Shown here one piece after another: positions 1 to 8,559 of a stretch of DNA of 64,000 nt. The stretch lies in contig NZ_SADR02000022.1 of the NCBI RefSeq assembly GCF_004010325.2, positions 1-64,000 of the forward strand, in the 5' to 3' direction. Under the pieces are notes generated by a model. It was not told the DNA's origin, ran no database searches, and saw only the letters and a list, made by a program, of their open reading frames with translations. Position 1 is the first letter of the stretch. Each line of letters opens with the position of its first letter. The stretch is from Mesorhizobium sp. M00.F.Ca.ET.216.01.1.1 (GTDB taxonomy: Bacteria; Pseudomonadota; Alphaproteobacteria; Rhizobiales; Rhizobiaceae). Both the position numbers and the translations under genes were made by a program.

Positions 1-160
1 CAGCCGTCGCGGTGTCGGGCGAGCGCCCGATGAAGGCTGCAAATGCCTTCACGCAACGGATATAGTCACGGCGCGTATCCTCGGTGAAGCCGCGCAGGGA
101 CATGTCTTCGATCATGCGCTCGCGAAGTGCGCTGCCGGATGGATGCGTAGGGACGGTCAT
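1..160 (-). CDS. Tyrosine recombinase/integrase, N-terminal part (cut by window edge)
   Basis: Only the first 53 codons lie in the window. The translation starts MTVPTHPSGSALRERMIEDM and continues with a segment containing RDYIRCVKAFAAFIGRSP, the pattern of the SAM-like core-binding N-terminal domain of tyrosine recombinases, especially the integrases that travel with IS91-type elements. The start is supported by GAGAGGAG placed 6 nt upstream of the ATG. The catalytic domain lies outside the window, so activity cannot be judged. It suggests that a mobile or recombining segment borders this locus. The family call rests on a short stretch. Confidence 0.65.
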   Translation of the reverse strand, partial: MTVPTHPSGSALRERMIEDMSLRGFTEDTRRDYIRCVKAFAAFIGRSPDTATA

Positions 161-711
161 CGGATGCTCCTCTCAAGCTGAAGGTTGACACTCATGCTCG
201 GAGGCCGATGGCCGTCCGTCACCCCTGATCGATTAAAGCCTCACCGACGCTGCCAACGAAGCTCACGCCTCAAACCCCGCGCCCCTCCCGCGAGCGGGTT
301 CGTTCTTTGGTGAATGGACAGGACCCTAGGAATGACTGCCGTGCGGCGCGAAGCGGACGTAGCGGGATTTGGGCCGAAAGTGGAAGATCCGCTTTCGGGG
401 TGATTGGACTGAAAAGCCGACCTTCGCCTCCAGCATACCGCGGGCGGCTTTGCGTCAATATCGGAGATCAAGCGTTCAGTCCGGCAATCCAGCCGAGCAC
501 CATAGCCCGATCAGAGCCGCCCCGTCTCGGCATAGAGCGGTCAAGTCAACGCACGATAGCCCGAGCAGCAAGTTCGGACCTACACGTGCCCGCGGGATGC
601 CAGAGCCAACCGCACAACCACAATAGTCGCTCCCTAGTGGGGACGCCGCCAGGCTCCTCCGCTGCTATATTACAGACTACCCTAACATCGCCCGCTCGCG
701 AGGTTCGAATA
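161..711. other. Intergenic, no gene; contains a degenerate dispersed repeat
   Basis: No open frame here looks coding. Near 320-430 there is a stretch with ACCCTAGG, TGCGGCGCGAAGCGGAC (342-358) and GGCCGAAAG that recurs in altered form near 5060, 12360 and 13970. I read it as a decayed copy of an intergenic repeat family. The integrase promoter should lie at the left end, since its start codon faces this gap. Confidence 0.5.
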
Positions 712-2457
712 CTATGCTTTCACCTGCGCCGCTTCGGGAAACTTCAGTCCATCAACTAGATGATTAAGATCCGCCTCGTTCTCGTAGTGCAGGGAAGAGA
801 CGAACGCATCAATCGTAAATTCCGGATCGACCTTGTCTATTTGAGCGAGGTGAGCGGACGCAGCGGTCCGATCGCCCAGCCAGTAATAGGCCGCCGCGAC
901 AAAGGCGTGTTGGTTGGCATCCATCTTCGACAGATGCATGAAGGCCTCGATTGCTTCGGGATATTCGTGGGCTGTAAAGTGAGCTTTCCCAAGATGGCTC
1001 CAGAAGCGTTCTGGATGGTGAGGGTTCAACTGCATCGCCTTGCGAATCCAGTCGGCCCCTTCCTTGGGGCGACCGAGCCAAGTCAAAAGCTCGCCGTGCT
1101 GGACCACGACGAGATCGTAGTTTGGATTGAGTGCGAGAGCCCGCTCCTGGTGGTGCCGAGCCTTCGTCAGATCGTTGCGGCCGATGTTAATGGCCGCCAA
1201 TATCCGTTGGACGTCCGCATCGTTGACGTCCAGCACTTGCGCCAACTCAAGCTCACGGACGACTTCGTCGAAAGTGGCGTCCTTATCAGTGCACCAGCCG
1301 TAGCCCCAAGCTTGCCCCAGGATGCAGCCCCGCCAGGCATGGGCATGCGCGTATTCGGGGTCGAGTTCTAGCGCTCGGGTCACCAGCTTCAGCGCCTCCT
1401 CATTCTCGGCTCGAGTGCTGCGATGGTGGCGGACCTTGGCAGCGAGCACGCATTCGTATGCTGCCATGTTGGCAGGTATTTTGCGCGCCACGAGGTCCTG
1501 CTGCGCGGCCTCGACGCGGCCTGGCAGCGTGGCCACGATCGCTGCGGTTAGTTCGTCCTGAATGGCGAAAACATCGTCGAGCTTGCGGTCGTATCGCTCG
1601 GCCCAGATGTGCGTATCGGTGGCAGTATCGATCAGCTGCGCCGTCACCCTGAGCTGACCGCCCGATTTGCGGACGCTGCCCTCCACCAGGTATTGCGCGC
1701 CCAGCTGCCGGGCGATTTCACGGAGGTTTACTGACTGCCCTTTGTAGACGAAGGTGGAGTTGCGCGAGATGACGAACAGCTCGTGCCGGCGCGAAAGTTC
1801 CGTGATGATATCCTCGGTCAGACCATCGACGAAAAATTCCTGTTCGGATTCGCCGCTCATATTAGCGAATGGTAGGACCGCAATCGACGGCTTCACCACG
1901 CTGCGCCGGGCCGAGCCGTCCCCCGCTCGCGGATCGGCTGCATCGTCTAGCACCGCGCGCCAGACCCGTATCGGGCGAGAGATGTTCTTCAGGGCCTTCT
2001 CGCCGAGGTCCTCGAACCTGATTTCGAGCCGGTCGAAGACCTGTTCGTACACGGCTTGGGTGACGCACACCCCGCCGACTTCGGCCATCTGCTCCAGCCG
2101 GGCGGCGACATTCACGCCGTCGCCATAAATGTCGCCCTCATCGAAGATGATGTCGCCGAGATTGATGCCGATCCGGAACTGAATGCGTCCGGCGTCCGGC
2201 ACGTCGGCGTTGCGGCGGCGCATGCGGATCTGCACCTCCGCGGCGCAGCGCACGGCATCTGCCACGCTCTGGAACTCGACCAGCATGCCGTCACCGGTGG
2301 TTTTGATGATGCGGCCCTGGTTCTTGGCGATTGCCGGATCAATGAGTTCGATCCGGTGCGTTTTGAGCCGCGCAAGGGTGCCACTCTCATCGGCTTCCAT
2401 GAGCCGAGAGTATCCAGCCATGTCGGCTGCCAGCACCGCCGCGAGCCTGTGTTCCAT
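712..2457 (-). CDS. Class III adenylate cyclase with TolB-like and TPR regions
   Basis: A 581-residue signalling protein expected to make cAMP from ATP. The N-terminal cyclase domain (about 1-165) has both metal aspartates (Asp12 in AADMAGYS, Asp56 in TTGDGMLVEF), the purine-selecting pair Lys52 and Asp109, and the transition-state Asn116/Arg120 of NVAARLE, so it should be active. It continues into a TolB N-terminal-like segment (SIAVLPFANMSG onward, about 195-320) and a C-terminal TPR region. This architecture is common and multicopy in rhizobia. The ATG at 2457 was preferred over an in-frame codon 16 residues upstream because the family starts at MEHRLAAVLAAD and GAGG lies about 8 nt upstream. 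No transmembrane segment is evident, unlike the paralogue just upstream. The controlling stimulus is unknown. Confidence 0.9.
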   Translation of the reverse strand: MEHRLAAVLAADMAGYSRLMEADESGTLARLKTHRIELIDPAIAKNQGRIIKTTGDGMLVEFQSVADAVRCAAEVQIRMRRRNADVPDAGRIQFRIGINLGDIIFDEGDIYGDGVNVAARLEQMAEVGGVCVTQAVYEQVFDRLEIRFEDLGEKALKNISRPIRVWRAVLDDAADPRAGDGSARRSVVKPSIAVLPFANMSGESEQEFFVDGLTEDIITELSRRHELFVISRNSTFVYKGQSVNLREIARQLGAQYLVEGSVRKSGGQLRVTAQLIDTATDTHIWAERYDRKLDDVFAIQDELTAAIVATLPGRVEAAQQDLVARKIPANMAAYECVLAAKVRHHRSTRAENEEALKLVTRALELDPEYAHAHAWRGCILGQAWGYGWCTDKDATFDEVVRELELAQVLDVNDADVQRILAAINIGRNDLTKARHHQERALALNPNYDLVVVQHGELLTWLGRPKEGADWIRKAMQLNPHHPERFWSHLGKAHFTAHEYPEAIEAFMHLSKMDANQHAFVAAAYYWLGDRTAASAHLAQIDKVDPEFTIDAFVSSLHYENEADLNHLVDGLKFPEAAQVKA

Positions 2458-2814
2458 GTTCCAGCCTCGAAGCACGCAATCTTGGATGGCAAACGCTGCA
2501 ATCAAAGCCGATCACAGTCACGCCGCCACCTAACAGCGCCGTCCCCGCGCGATCGGAAGGCGCCCAGTCATAGCCTTACTCGAAATGAGCGCGTGCGGAA
2601 AGGAAATCGAACGCTCCCCATGCCGCTCGCAGCTTGCTCATTCGGCAGTGCCGCCGGCCCCTACCAGGTACCCACGAAGTTGCCCGTGATGGAACCCGTG
2701 GAGTCGGAGTCGCCGCTGTGGTTGTCCAAACAAGACCACAAACTATGCCATCGCTCGCTAGGTCCTGCGTGCGCCAACTAACTTTTCCGAGGAACGCGAC
2801 TTTCTCAAATCGTC
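2458..2814. other. Intergenic between the two cyclase genes
   Basis: This gap of about 360 nt has no credible gene. It separates the end of the upstream cyclase from the start of the downstream one, so it must hold the downstream gene's promoter unless they are cotranscribed. I see no strong terminator and no clear operator. Confidence 0.4.
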
Positions 2815-4983
2815 TCATTTGATGGTCGAAAACTCAAAACGATCAAAACGGAAAACTGCAGTGTACTCGTGGCCCCGCTCCGGCGTCCCGGCAGGATTCC
2901 GGAAGATCGCGCCGCAGGTTGTCTGAACTCTCGGAATAGCGTCGCACAGGAAGTTCTCCTGCACCCAACTGGTTCTTTTATCTATCCATGCGCCTCCTCC
3001 GCGCAGGTCACGACCGAGGATGAGCGACCTGATCTCCGAACCGGTAAGCCGGTCCTTCGCGTCCAAATCGAGCTGTTCCGGCAACTCCGGCAAACCGGCC
3101 TTGTCCAGGCCGTCCAGCAGGCGGCCGATGTCAGCCGGGTTCTTGAACACAAAATACCTCTGCGTGACCAGCTGATTTGCCCCTCCATCCTTTCGTTCCA
3201 ACATAACGTTCCTTAGCCTGTCGCTATAGGCGGCGACCTGGTCACTGCGCCCGAGATGTGCATAGGCCGAAACCAACACCTGCAGACCGTAGAATTTCGG
3301 CCAAGGATCGGGTGATTGGAGATCGATCCTTTCAAGGTAGTCGACGGCTTCCTCGAAACGACCCTGGCCAAATGCAGCCAGCCCAGTCTGGTAGTGCCGA
3401 TGGTCATTGCCGCCTGGGTCGACACGGTTGGCCGCGTCGAGATAGTCGCGCGCCTCGTTCGGCCTGCCATTGAAACTCAGGGCTTCTGCCAGCCCGACAT
3501 AGTTCAGGGGATCGCTAGGGTCGAGCGCCACTGCCTTGAACATAACCGCGACTGCCTCATCGGACCGGTGCTCGCGAACCAGCAAACTGGCGACGAGCTG
3601 ATAGTAGGAGGGCGAAGGATGCTTGGCCGCCTGCTCCAGGTACTTGTAGACGTTGTAAAGCGCGCTAATGTCCGAAACGGCCAAAGCCTTGACCCGCGGC
3701 CCGTCCATCTCCCAATAGGCCCATGCGAGCGATGCTGCCGCCGCGCCGAAATTCGGATCGAGTTCCAGCGCCTGCTGGAACAACCTCACCGCCTGCGCAA
3801 ACTCCTCTGGAGTATTGCGACTGTTATAGATTTCCATGCCCATGAGGTAAGCTTCGTAGGCTGCGGGATTGCGCGTGCCCCCTGCGAAGTCTGCCTTACC
3901 TTGGGCGCTGACGAGACGGAGCTTGAGCGCGCCTGCGATGCTGGCGACGACCTTGTCCTGTAGCGCAAAGACATCCGCCCACTGGCCGTCGAAACGTTCC
4001 GCCCAGAGATGACCGGTGGTCGAGCCGTCGACCAATTGAGCATTGATACGCATGTCATCGCCGACCCGACGTATCGAGCCCTCCAGCATGTACCGGACAC
4101 CAAGCGCTGCGGCGGTCTCTGCGGGTTTAGTCTCTTTACCCTTGTAGGCGGAAGCCGCGTTTCGCGACACGACGAACAAGCCGGGTATGCGTGCAAGTTC
4201 TGTGGTCAGGTCTTCGGTGAAACCGTCTGCCAGATAGCCTTGCGCCTTGTCGTCGCTGAGATTGTCAAATGGAAGCACGACGAGGGATGGCCGGGCGTCG
4301 GCTTTCGCGTTGGCCGCCAAAGCGGCGGGCCGAATCGTCGGCTCCCACGGTCGCCACCAGGCTGCTGCAAGGCCGACTGCGACAACAAAGACCCCAACAG
4401 AGACGGCCAGATAGCGCCAGAAGCGTGGGTGTCGATTGACATCATCCCGAGGTTTTCCCGCCACCGCGGGATCGAGCAGCACCCGGTATGCCTGCACCGG
4501 TTCGGCGATGTTTTTCAGCTTCTGTTCGCCCATCGGCTCAAAGCCGAAAGCCAACTTCTTCTCGACCTCTTTGGCGACTTTTCCTGAGACGCAAATGCCG
4601 CCAGGTTCCGCTAGCTGTTGAAGCCTGGCAGCGACGTTGACGCCCTCGCCATACCGGTCCTCGCCCTCGACAATCACCTCGCCGAGATTGATCCCGATCC
4701 TGACGCGAATCCGATGATCTTCGGAAACGGCGGCGTTGCGTTCCACCAGGCCGCGCTGCAACGACACGCCACATTCGACCGCGTCCACGACGCTGCCGAA
4801 TTCGGCCAGCAGTCCATCGCCTATCAGCTTGAAGATGTGGCCGTGGTGGCGGGCAATCTCGGGTTCGAACAGTTCCTTGCGTCCAGCACGAAGGCGCTCG
4901 AACGTGCCGGCCTCGTCGCGTTCCATCTGGGTGGAATAGCCCACAACATCGGCGGCGAGAATGGCGGAAAGCTTGCGGTCCAT
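2815..4983 (-). CDS. Class III adenylate cyclase, membrane-anchored, with TolB-like and TPR regions
   Basis: A 722-residue paralogue of the neighbouring cyclase. Catalytic positions are conserved at the same numbers: Asp12, Lys52, Asp56 (KLIGDGLLAEF), Asp109, Asn116 and Arg120 (GVNVAARLQ). After the cyclase domain, a hydrophobic stretch at about 190-208 (YLAVSVGVFVVAVGLAAAWW) is a likely single transmembrane segment. That would put the cyclase in the cytoplasm and the TolB-like/TPR half (about 230-720) in the periplasm. In the first paralogue the two halves join without a membrane segment. The start is the ATG of MDRKLSAILAAD, matching the family N-terminus. The C-terminal TPR region may bind a ligand or partner; none can be named. 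Confidence 0.9.
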   Translation of the reverse strand: MDRKLSAILAADVVGYSTQMERDEAGTFERLRAGRKELFEPEIARHHGHIFKLIGDGLLAEFGSVVDAVECGVSLQRGLVERNAAVSEDHRIRVRIGINLGEVIVEGEDRYGEGVNVAARLQQLAEPGGICVSGKVAKEVEKKLAFGFEPMGEQKLKNIAEPVQAYRVLLDPAVAGKPRDDVNRHPRFWRYLAVSVGVFVVAVGLAAAWWRPWEPTIRPAALAANAKADARPSLVVLPFDNLSDDKAQGYLADGFTEDLTTELARIPGLFVVSRNAASAYKGKETKPAETAAALGVRYMLEGSIRRVGDDMRINAQLVDGSTTGHLWAERFDGQWADVFALQDKVVASIAGALKLRLVSAQGKADFAGGTRNPAAYEAYLMGMEIYNSRNTPEEFAQAVRLFQQALELDPNFGAAAASLAWAYWEMDGPRVKALAVSDISALYNVYKYLEQAAKHPSPSYYQLVASLLVREHRSDEAVAVMFKAVALDPSDPLNYVGLAEALSFNGRPNEARDYLDAANRVDPGGNDHRHYQTGLAAFGQGRFEEAVDYLERIDLQSPDPWPKFYGLQVLVSAYAHLGRSDQVAAYSDRLRNVMLERKDGGANQLVTQRYFVFKNPADIGRLLDGLDKAGLPELPEQLDLDAKDRLTGSEIRSLILGRDLRGGGAWIDKRTSWVQENFLCDAIPRVQTTCGAIFRNPAGTPERGHEYTAVFRFDRFEFSTIK

Positions 4984-5192
4984 CGATCTGGCCCATCCCC
5001 GACGGATTATAGAACTGGTTGCGCTGAAATGAAACGACTGACCTCACCAGCGTCCGCCGTGGGCCGAAAGCGGATTGGCGGCTTTTGGCGTCCGAAGAAC
5101 GAAGCGGACGGTTAGGCCCGGTGGACTAAGGATTGAAGCTGGCCCGGAGCAGCCTCTCGGCTTCCAAATTGAATGTCAGGGAGGCACGACGG

Positions 5193-5903
5193 TCAGGGGC
5201 GCGCTGCTCCACGAGCGCGCCCCTTCGCGCGCTCGGGTTTCAGCGCAAGGCCGACGACCATTTCCACCAGATGATCTCGCAGTGAGCGCTGCCCGTCCAC
5301 GGTGTAGAGTGTGCTGCCAAAAATGCGCGAGAAGGTGGCCCGGTTGGAGACGTTGAAGAAGCTCGACGCGCTGATGTGCCAGTGCAGTTCGAGCGGCGAC
5401 ACGTCTTCCCGGAAAAGACCATCCGCGCGCCCGCGCTGGCAAATCGCCTCAAGCTTTTGAATAGCCCCTACATTCAACAGTCCGATCAGCTCAGACTGTT
5501 CGAGATACACGCCATGATGGATGTTTTCGATCATCACGAGCCTGATGAAATCCGGATGGCGGCTGTGATGATCGAATGTGAACTCGGCGAGCCGCTTGAG
5601 TGCCTCGACCGGCGGCAGGTGATCAAGCTCCAACGCCTCCTCGCCGGTTCGAACCTGCCGGTAGGCTTCCTCGAGGACCCGGCCGTAGAGCCGTTCCTTG
5701 TCGCCGAAATAGTAGTAAATCATCCGCTTTGACGTGTGCGTCTTAGCTGCGATCTCGTCGATGCGCGCGCCGGAGAGGCCGTTTGCGGCAAACTCGGTCA
5801 TCGCCACCGCAAGTATGTTGTTTTGAACGCCTGCGGGATCCTGCTTCCACCCGCTGCGGCCGCCTGCCACCGCCTTCTCGTTCAGCATCATATCGTCATT
5901 CAT
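5193..5903 (-). CDS. TetR-family regulator of the quinate/shikimate operon
   Basis: A 236-residue regulator. The helix-turn-helix lies at about residues 28-75 (IDEIAAKTHTSKRMIYYYFG), followed by a helical ligand-binding domain. It is divergent from the dehydrogenase gene at 6031, and the gap holds two near-identical 21-bp direct repeats, so it probably represses that operon and perhaps itself, with a quinate- or shikimate-related inducer (inference from position). An ATG at 5939 is also in frame but has no ribosome binding site; the ATG at 5903 has GAGAAG a few bases upstream and was preferred. The C-terminus is Arg/Ala-rich and probably disordered. Confidence 0.8.
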   Translation of the reverse strand: MNDDMMLNEKAVAGGRSGWKQDPAGVQNNILAVAMTEFAANGLSGARIDEIAAKTHTSKRMIYYYFGDKERLYGRVLEEAYRQVRTGEEALELDHLPPVEALKRLAEFTFDHHSRHPDFIRLVMIENIHHGVYLEQSELIGLLNVGAIQKLEAICQRGRADGLFREDVSPLELHWHISASSFFNVSNRATFSRIFGSTLYTVDGQRSLRDHLVEMVVGLALKPERAKGRARGAARP

Positions 5904-5950
5904 GTCCGCTTCTCGCAACCGTGGATCGGCACATAGCATAGCTTATAGCA

Positions 5951-6002
5951 AATTAACCGAATGGTACAAAGCTGTTGACGCAATTAACTAACTGGTACAA
6001 AG
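5951..6002. promoter_or_regulatory. Direct-repeat operator between the TetR gene and the quinate operon
   Basis: Two 21-bp copies, AATTAACCGAATGGTACAAAG (5951-5971) and its near-copy at 5982-6002, match at 18 of 21 positions and start 31 bp apart, about three helical turns, so bound dimers would sit on the same face. A TTGACG hexamer (5975-5980) lies between them, and the second copy covers a possible -10. This is the expected position for TetR repression. The binding protein is inferred from adjacency. Confidence 0.65.
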
Positions 6003-6030
6003 TGTGCCCAGTTCGATTTGGGAGGATCGT

Positions 6031-6963
6031 TTGGCCCTTTTGGCCACCACTGTCGAGAACCGGGAAACATCTCCCGGCTCGCGCCGCATATTGGTCGGCT
6101 TGCTCGGGCGTGGAATTCAGCTTTCCAGGACGCCCGCGATGCACGAGGCGGAAGGCCGCGCCCAGGGGCTCTCCTGCGTCTATACGCTGCTCGATACAGA
6201 AACGATGGGCGAGACTGCGCCTCCTTTGGCTGATCTCATCACCTTTGCCGAGCACTTCGGCTTCACTGGCTTCAACGTCACGTTCCCCTACAAACAGGAA
6301 ATCATCCCGCTGCTCGACGAACTTTCCGAGGCGGCCGAGATGCTTGGCTCGGTCAACACTGTGGTGTTCCGGGGCGGCCGTCGCATCGGCCACAACACCG
6401 ACAAGTGGGGGTTCAAGGAGAGTTTCCGCCACGGGCTGGCCGGACAGGAGCATCGGGAGGTGCTGCTGCTGGGAGCCGGCGGCGCCGGTGCAGCGGTGGC
6501 CCAGGCTTTGTTGGAAAGCGGCGTCGAGACGCTGCTTGTAACCGACGTGCAGACTGATCGGGCCGAAGCGCTGGCGTCCCGGCTTAGGTCGGTCGGCGGC
6601 ACCCAAAAGGTGGAGGTGGTAACCGACCTCGCTGCGGCCTCGGGTCGCGCAGACGGCATCGTCAACGCAACACCGGTCGGCATGGCAAAGTTGCCCGGCA
6701 TGCCGATCGCCGCAGATCTATTGCGAGCGGAGTGCTGGGTGGCCGACATCGTCTACCTGCCGCTCGAAACGGAACTGCTCAGGACGGCACGGCAACGGGG
6801 CTGCCGCACGCTCAGTGGCGAGGGCATGGCCGTGTTCCAGGCGGTGCGGGCTTTTGAACTTTTCACCGGGCTTGCGCCCGATGTTGAACGGATGAAGGCG
6901 GCGTTTGCCGCCTTTGGGAGGGGCCGTGGGCCAGACGCCACAGATTTGGACAATAGCCAATAG
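6031..6963 (+). CDS. Shikimate/quinate dehydrogenase (AroE family)
   Basis: A 310-residue NAD(P)-dependent dehydrogenase acting on shikimate or quinate. Seen: the substrate loop GRGIQLSRTPAMH, the catalytic lysine in NVTFPYKQE, the catalytic aspartate in GHNTDKWGF, the Rossmann loop LLGAGGAGAA, NATPVGM, and the C-terminal substrate motif GMAVFQAVRAFELF. First gene of an operon with a TRAP transporter, a dehydroquinase and a dehydroshikimate dehydratase, so a catabolic role is far more likely than aromatic amino-acid synthesis. The start chosen is the TTG at 6031: GGGAGG ends 5 nt before it, whereas the in-frame GTG at 6004 has no ribosome site and touches the operator repeat. Cofactor and substrate preference cannot be read from sequence alone. 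Confidence 0.88.
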   Translation: MALLATTVENRETSPGSRRILVGLLGRGIQLSRTPAMHEAEGRAQGLSCVYTLLDTETMGETAPPLADLITFAEHFGFTGFNVTFPYKQEIIPLLDELSEAAEMLGSVNTVVFRGGRRIGHNTDKWGFKESFRHGLAGQEHREVLLLGAGGAGAAVAQALLESGVETLLVTDVQTDRAEALASRLRSVGGTQKVEVVTDLAAASGRADGIVNATPVGMAKLPGMPIAADLLRAECWVADIVYLPLETELLRTARQRGCRTLSGEGMAVFQAVRAFELFTGLAPDVERMKAAFAAFGRGRGPDATDLDNSQ

Positions 6964-6975
6964 GGAGGAAAGAAC

Positions 6976-7962
6976 ATGACTTTCAATGCAACACGCCGCG
7001 AACTCCTGGTCGGGGCCGGCCTGCTCGCCACGACGGCAGCCTTTCCGGCACTCGCCCAGGATAAGCCGAAACTGCGCTTCTCGGCTGTGTTCTCCGAACA
7101 GGACATCCGCGCCGACATGATGAAAATGTTCGCCGACGCGATCAAGGACGACTTCGTCTTTGAGGGTTACTACGGCGGCAATCTGTTCAAGCAGGGTACC
7201 GAACTCGTTGCCCTGCAGCGCGGCAATCTTGAGATGGGCAACATCGCACCGCAGGATATCTCCAAGCAGATCCCGGCATGGTCGATTGTCACCGCCGCCT
7301 ATTTGTTTCGCGACGCTGCGCATCTGAAAACCTTCTTCGCAAGCGATCTCGGCGCAGAGATGAAGAAGATGACCGAGGACCAGCTTGGCGTGCGCGTGCT
7401 CGGGCCAACCTATTTCGGCGCCCGGCAGATCGGCCTCAAGCCGGACAAGAAAATCACCACGCCGGCCGACATGGCAGGCATCAAGCTGCGCATGCCCGGT
7501 GGCGACGCCTGGCAGTTCCTCGGCGCCGCTCTCGGAGCCAATCCCGTCGCGATGGCTTACGCCGAGGTCTACACTGGGCTGCAGACCGGTGCGATCGACG
7601 GCCAGGACAATCCGCTGCCCAATGTCGAGAACATGAAGTTCTATGAGGTCATGTCGCAGATCGTGCTGACATCGCACCTGGTCGGCTTCGATCTGCTGAC
7701 CGTGTCGAAGAAGGTGTGGGACGACATGGGCCCCGACAAGCAGGCGAAATTCCAGGCCGCTGCCGACGCCGCCATCGAATCCAGCACGCAAAGGCACCTT
7801 GCGCGTGAGAAGGAGCTCGTTGAGTCGTTCAAGGGCAAGGGCCTCAAGCTCTACGAACCCGATATCGCTGCGTTCCGCAAATACGCTCAGGAGAAATACC
7901 TGTCGTCGGATCTCGCCAAGGACTGGCCGGCCGGCATGGTCGACAAGATCAATGCGCTGTAA
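6976..7962 (+). CDS. dctP: TRAP transporter periplasmic solute-binding protein (DctP type)
   Basis: A 328-residue extracytoplasmic binding protein with a twin-arginine-like leader (TRRELLVGAGLL, cleavage near ALAQ-D at about 27). The DctP fold is recognised by YYGGNLFKQGTELVALQRG, the region around the ligand-binding arginine (IKLRMPGG), and EVYTGLQTGAIDGQDNP. It should capture a carboxylate and pass it to the DctQ/DctM subunits encoded directly downstream. From the operon the ligand is probably quinate, shikimate or a related hydroaromatic acid. GGGAGG sits 7 nt upstream of the ATG. The gene starts 12 nt after the dehydrogenase stop, so they are cotranscribed. Confidence 0.92.
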   Translation: MTFNATRRELLVGAGLLATTAAFPALAQDKPKLRFSAVFSEQDIRADMMKMFADAIKDDFVFEGYYGGNLFKQGTELVALQRGNLEMGNIAPQDISKQIPAWSIVTAAYLFRDAAHLKTFFASDLGAEMKKMTEDQLGVRVLGPTYFGARQIGLKPDKKITTPADMAGIKLRMPGGDAWQFLGAALGANPVAMAYAEVYTGLQTGAIDGQDNPLPNVENMKFYEVMSQIVLTSHLVGFDLLTVSKKVWDDMGPDKQAKFQAAADAAIESSTQRHLAREKELVESFKGKGLKLYEPDIAAFRKYAQEKYLSSDLAKDWPAGMVDKINAL

Positions 7963-7974
7963 GCCGGAGGTGCG

Positions 7975-8559
7975 GTGGGGATTGCCTTCAACCGCGCCTC
8001 CTCCATTCCACTTATGGCTTTCACTGGCGGAGACTCGCGCGTGAACCCTTCGCTCCGAAACCTCGGCCGCTGGCTATACCGGCGCGCCGAGAACGTCCTC
8101 GCCGTCATGCTGGCGGCAATGTTCGCAGCGTTCCTGCTGCAGATCGTCTTTCGCTACCTGCTCAACATGCCGATCGGCTGGACCAACGAAATCAGCGTGA
8201 TCCTGTGGATCTGGCTGGTGCTGTGGGGTGCAGCCTTTGTTGTCCGCGAGGAAGAGGAGATCCGCTTCGATCTCTTTTACGCATCGGCCCCACCGCGTGT
8301 TCGGCGCATCATGTTCCTCATCGCGGCGGCATCGCTCATTGCGCTTTACGCGATTTCGTTTCCTGCCGTGCTCGACTACGTGACGTTCATGAAGGTCGAA
8401 AAGACCGCTTATCTGAAGATCCGCTTCGACTGGCTGTTCTCGATCTATGTCATCTTCGTCTTGGCTATCATTGTCCGCTACCTCTGGCTGTCCTGGCAGG
8501 CCGTGTTCGGCAAGGCGCCAAAGGAATTCGATCCCACCAAGGCGGGGTCGGGCGTATGA
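7975..8559 (+). CDS. dctQ: TRAP transporter small permease (DctQ type)
   Basis: A 194-residue protein with four hydrophobic segments. NEISVILWIWLVLWGAAF followed by charged EEEEIRFD is the typical DctQ signature. It forms the inner-membrane permease together with the large subunit. Start is GTG at 7975, with GGAGG 4 nt upstream; later in-frame starts (8014, 8041) lack this. Its stop overlaps the ATG of the large permease as ATGA, so translation is coupled. Confidence 0.88.
   Translation: MGIAFNRASSIPLMAFTGGDSRVNPSLRNLGRWLYRRAENVLAVMLAAMFAAFLLQIVFRYLLNMPIGWTNEISVILWIWLVLWGAAFVVREEEEIRFDLFYASAPPRVRRIMFLIAAASLIALYAISFPAVLDYVTFMKVEKTAYLKIRFDWLFSIYVIFVLAIIVRYLWLSWQAVFGKAPKEFDPTKAGSGV

Noticed and set aside
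8205..8555. Upstream extension of dctM
   Set aside because: Would overlap dctQ almost fully; the homologous start is the ATG at 8556 with an ATGA junction.
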